Shown in pieces: positions 14,743 to 15,394 of a DNA stretch of 15,394 nucleotides. Source of the DNA: Deltaproteobacteria bacterium (GTDB taxonomy: Bacteria; Desulfobacterota; WTBG01); assembly GCA_013139225.1 (NCBI GenBank), contig WTBG01000006.1:1-15394 (forward strand), written 5' to 3'. Made by a program: the position numbers and the translations under genes. The number at the start of each line of letters is the position of its first letter. Positions within the stretch are counted from its first letter, which is position 1. The notes below the pieces were generated by a model. The model ran no database searches, had not been told where the DNA came from, and worked only from the letters and a program-made list of their open reading frames with translations.

Positions 14743-15381
14743 TTATTGCCAATTTACCCTAACGATCTTACCGGTTTTATTTATAAACATTTCTTCTTGA
14801 ACAACTTTCAGGCGATGTCTTTCCAAAAAACCGTCAAGCCCACCTTCTTTTTGCCATTGTCTGAAATTCATGAAATGTTCTCTTAAAGCTGAAATTTCTG
14901 CTATGAACGTATTGATGCCTGCGTACCTTGGTTGTGGGGCTACCCAATCAACAATAATTATCTCATTCGAGATTTTTTTTGATTCACCAATTAGGTCTGT
15001 TCGTTCATCCCCGGGCATTTCGTGAAGTGCCATTTTCAAAATTGAGTAATCAAATTTTTGTTTAAAAATATCGGATAACTTTTTCCCCCTGCTAACCAGT
15101 AAAAAATCTACATTTGATAATGTATTATGTTTCTTAGCATATTTTATCATCCTTGGGGAAATGTCAATCCCTTTTACCGAATTGCATTTATCCGACAATG
15201 AAGCGGCCAGAGAACCCGTACCACAGCCTATATCCAGTATGTTTTTATTATCGGAAAGGAATTCTCTCATGATGTTATTAAGATTCAGTACTTTTTCAGT
15301 CATGACATCGACAAAGTTTGCAAAAAGCCAACCATCATACCAACTTGTTTTATAACCTGCTTCTTTTCTGGATGAGTCCAT
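14743..15381 (-). CDS. Class I SAM-dependent methyltransferase
   Basis: Predicted to transfer a methyl group from S-adenosylmethionine to an unknown small molecule. In 212 aa it has motif I ILDIGCGTGS (48-57), the acidic residue Asp73 in GIDIS for the SAM ribose, the motif IV region FDYSILKMALHEMP (110-123), and the strand IIIVDWVAP (141-149). The C-terminal part (150-212) is helical then beta and may form the substrate cap. The upstream GGAGAGGG is a strong ribosome site at the window edge. It is the first visible gene of the minus-strand train, but further genes may lie upstream beyond the window. The family is certain; N-, O- or C-methylation cannot be told. Confidence 0.83.
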   Translation of the reverse strand: MDSSRKEAGYKTSWYDGWLFANFVDVMTEKVLNLNNIMREFLSDNKNILDIGCGTGSLAASLSDKCNSVKGIDISPRMIKYAKKHNTLSNVDFLLVSRGKKLSDIFKQKFDYSILKMALHEMPGDERTDLIGESKKISNEIIIVDWVAPQPRYAGINTFIAEISALREHFMNFRQWQKEGGLDGFLERHRLKVVQEEMFINKTGKIVRVNWQ

Positions 15382-15394
15382 AACCCTCTCCCCC

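Overview
The window looks like a chromosomal segment of a Gram-negative, probably anaerobic bacterium. An uncultured Desulfobacterota-type lineage is my best guess, but it is an inference. The outer-membrane PagL-type lipid A deacylase and several Sec/lipoprotein signal peptides show a double-membrane cell. The nickel-type LarA homologue and the geranylgeranyl-reductase-type flavoproteins fit anaerobes. No tRNA, rRNA, CRISPR array or transposase gene was seen.

Left part, plus strand (1-3185): the tail of an unidentified gene, a MOFRL-type glycerate 2-kinase, then a near-consensus sigma-70 promoter at 1619-1647 ahead of three envelope genes: a small cysteine-bearing exported protein, a lipoprotein, and a PagL-like lipid A 3-O-deacylase that probably starts at a TTG. 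Between PagL and the next gene lie a 178-bp hairpin-like element with near-perfect 19-bp terminal inverted repeats (MITE-like) and a Rho-independent terminator that serves the minus-strand gene.

Middle: a minus-strand LarA-family nickel racemase homologue (3555-4805), a 458-bp divergent intergenic region, and a plus-strand 754-aa secreted protein (5264-7528). The latter has a chelatase-like fold signature, an inserted phage-tail-type beta module and a C-terminal Ig/PKD-like domain. Its leader carries a 27-codon upstream ORF overlapping a terminator-like hairpin, so it could be attenuated.

Right part, all minus strand (15381 down to 7525): a gene train of SAM methyltransferase, geranylgeranyl-reductase-family flavoprotein 2, a HemF (coproporphyrinogen III oxidase)-like protein, a CtBP-like D-2-hydroxyacid dehydrogenase, geranylgeranyl-reductase-family flavoprotein 1, a ThDP-dependent decarboxylase/acetolactate-synthase-like enzyme, and a ferredoxin-dependent bilin reductase (HY2/PcyA)-like protein. 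This is the most interesting part. Two tetrapyrrole-enzyme relatives, both with altered active-site motifs, sit with two isoprenoid/polyene-reducing flavoprotein paralogues and a methyltransferase. No heme oxygenase or other canonical heme gene is visible. I read it as a candidate undescribed tetrapyrrole (or tetrapyrrole-derived) modification or biosynthesis cluster. The secreted chelatase-like protein converges on its last gene, with stop codons overlapping. Family assignments rest on motifs read by eye; pathway order and substrate are inference.
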